Positions 13,322 through 14,378 of a stretch of 14,378 nucleotides of DNA are shown here, piece after piece; the first letter of the stretch is position 1; every line of letters starts with the position of its first letter. The notes beneath the pieces were generated by a model that worked only from the letters and a program-made list of their open reading frames with translations, did no database searches and was not told the origin of the DNA. Location of the stretch: NCBI GenBank assembly GCA_002413265.1, contig DHWR01000159.1, positions 1-14,378 on the forward strand, read 5' to 3'. The position numbers and the translations under genes were made by a program. The stretch comes from Chloroflexi bacterium UBA5177 (lineage in GTDB: Bacteria > Chloroflexota > UBA5177).

Positions 13322-14378
13322 TTGCCTGGATGGAGGGCCTTTCGCGGACTCGCCGCGCTGGCCATTGCAGTTCCGCTGCTGGTAGGCGCCGGCGGAAACG
13401 CCGGGAAGGGCGGCACGTCCGCTCCGGCATTCGGTCACGAAGTCGTCGTTGACCATCAGCGCGTGGCGGGCGAGCCGAGCATCTCGATCTCTCCCACCAC
13501 CAATGGCTTCGGATATCACGACCTGTTCGTGAGCGCTCCCTTTGGGTTCTCCACGACAGCCAGCTTCATATGGAAGTCGAAGGATGGCGGCCAGACCTTT
13601 TACGTCGTTTGGTCGCAGGCTTCCGTAGATTCGAACGGCCAGATCGATGGTCCTAGCACCATTTATATGGCCACTTCGACGAACAACGGGGCGACCTGGA
13701 CCGCACCGATCAATGTCAGCGCACAGGTCGCCGGCTTGCAAACCAATCTGTTCCCATGGGTCGCTGCAGGCTCAAATGGCAAGGTTGACATCGTTTGGTA
13801 CGGGACGCCGACACTCGGCTCGTGCCCGAACCAGCCGTGCGGACCTGCGGCAATAAACGGCGTCTGGAACGTGTACATGGCACAGACACTAAACGCTGTT
13901 AGCGGCACCGGAACGCCGAATGCGGCCCCTACCTTCACAACTACGAAAGTGAGCGAGTACTCGAACCATTACGGTGCAATCTGCACCATGGGCATCGGAT
14001 GCACGACGGGCGGCGACCGCGGGCTCGTAGACTTCATCTCGGTCCAGGCCGACCCGAGTGGCGCGGCCGATGTGGTCTGGGCTGACTCGGCGAACACTGA
14101 CTTCAACAGCGAGTCCTCGGCTCTGATCGCGTTCGCACATCAGACGAGCGGACAGGGCTTGTACGGCGGCAGTGTCAGCCGCCCTTCACCGGCCTACGGA
14201 TCGGCGTCCGGCTCCCCGGCTTCGTACTTCGCCGGGAACGGGTCGGAGACGGCAGCCCTGGCCAACAGCAACGTCGACATAGTTAATTCTTCTCTGACCG
14301 AGGCGAAGAACGACCAGTCGTACACGGTCACCATGCAGGTCGGCAATCTGAGCAGCCTTCTGGCAGACGCGTCTCTCG
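13322..14378 (+). CDS. Secreted Asp-box (sialidase-like beta-propeller) protein, 3' truncated
   Basis: An open frame runs off the window end with 352 codons visible. TTG 13322 is the only usual start that leaves a signal peptide: PGWRAFRGL supplies the positive region, AALAIAVPLLVGAGG the hydrophobic core, with cleavage probably before residue 30. The frame is open back to 13235 without ATG or GTG. Two Asp-box motifs are clear, SKDGGQTF (86-93) and STNNGATW (119-126). Propeller-type strands follow, such as FPWVAAGSNGKVDIVWYG and GVWNVYMAQTLN. Cys residues at 168, 173, 221 and 227 could pair outside the cell. This suits BNR/sialidase-fold exoproteins, though sialidase activity is not implied. 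The first Asp box runs straight into YVVWSQ, where relatives usually have further propeller blades, so about 200 residues may be missing. The start is uncertain, as no Shine-Dalgarno is visible. Confidence 0.75.
   Translation, partial: MPGWRAFRGLAALAIAVPLLVGAGGNAGKGGTSAPAFGHEVVVDHQRVAGEPSISISPTTNGFGYHDLFVSAPFGFSTTASFIWKSKDGGQTFYVVWSQASVDSNGQIDGPSTIYMATSTNNGATWTAPINVSAQVAGLQTNLFPWVAAGSNGKVDIVWYGTPTLGSCPNQPCGPAAINGVWNVYMAQTLNAVSGTGTPNAAPTFTTTKVSEYSNHYGAICTMGIGCTTGGDRGLVDFISVQADPSGAADVVWADSANTDFNSESSALIAFAHQTSGQGLYGGSVSRPSPAYGSASGSPASYFAGNGSETAALANSNVDIVNSSLTEAKNDQSYTVTMQVGNLSSLLADASL

Noticed and set aside
13157..13741. 194-codon minus-strand frame overlapping the secreted-protein gene
   Set aside because: The plus frame has a signal peptide and Asp boxes and runs open to the window end; the minus frame is a shadow.
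1..14378. CRISPR arrays, insertion sequences, tRNA or rRNA genes
   Set aside because: No regularly spaced repeats, transposase motifs, terminal inverted repeats or structured RNA hallmarks were seen.

Overview
The window is high-GC bacterial DNA, probably a metagenomic contig: its first 19 bases are a Nextera transposon adapter, and genomic sequence starts at about base 20. No ribosomal marker is present, so the host cannot be named. A PE-LIG-POL LigD with a single Ku, GC-rich third codon positions, weak or absent Shine-Dalgarno sites at several starts and a Gly/Ser-rich Asp-box secreted protein would fit an uncultured soil or rock lineage (Chloroflexota, Dormibacterota or a relative of Actinobacteriota). 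This placement is an inference of low confidence.

Layout. 20-440: 3' end of purB. 558-1430 and 2343-3224: two alpha-helical proteins of unknown function, separated by about 900 bases with no convincing gene; the second contains an internal duplication. 3232-4560 (minus): a divergent DnaA paralog that keeps domain I but has lost several ATPase residues. A 233-base divergent promoter region separates it from ligD (4794-7595). ligD is followed by a second DnaA (7644-8756), with intact ATPase and DNA-binding domains but no domain I. Next are a DUF5343-like gene (8869-9540), a regulatory intergenic region, ku (9976-10761), a small zinc-ribbon protein overlapping the ku stop, and an unknown protein (10967-11593). 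Convergent to these is an XPB-like SF2 helicase relative with every catalytic motif degenerate (11610-12659, minus). A small winged-helix protein (12799-13074) is divergent from it. The window ends inside a secreted Asp-box beta-propeller protein (13322 onward).

How the genes may work together. LigD and Ku make up the core of bacterial non-homologous end joining. They lie in one block with two complementary DnaA-type proteins and a DUF5343 gene. Two arrays of a short motif, CCTCGTA/TACGAGG, bracket the DUF5343 gene: one overlies its predicted promoter, the other lies just upstream of a predicted promoter leading toward ku. A related palindrome lies upstream of ligD. This looks like an uncharacterised local regulon covering NHEJ and a replication-initiator-like pair. 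The two degenerate ATPases (the DnaA paralog and the helicase relative) look like non-catalytic proteins kept for binding or regulation.
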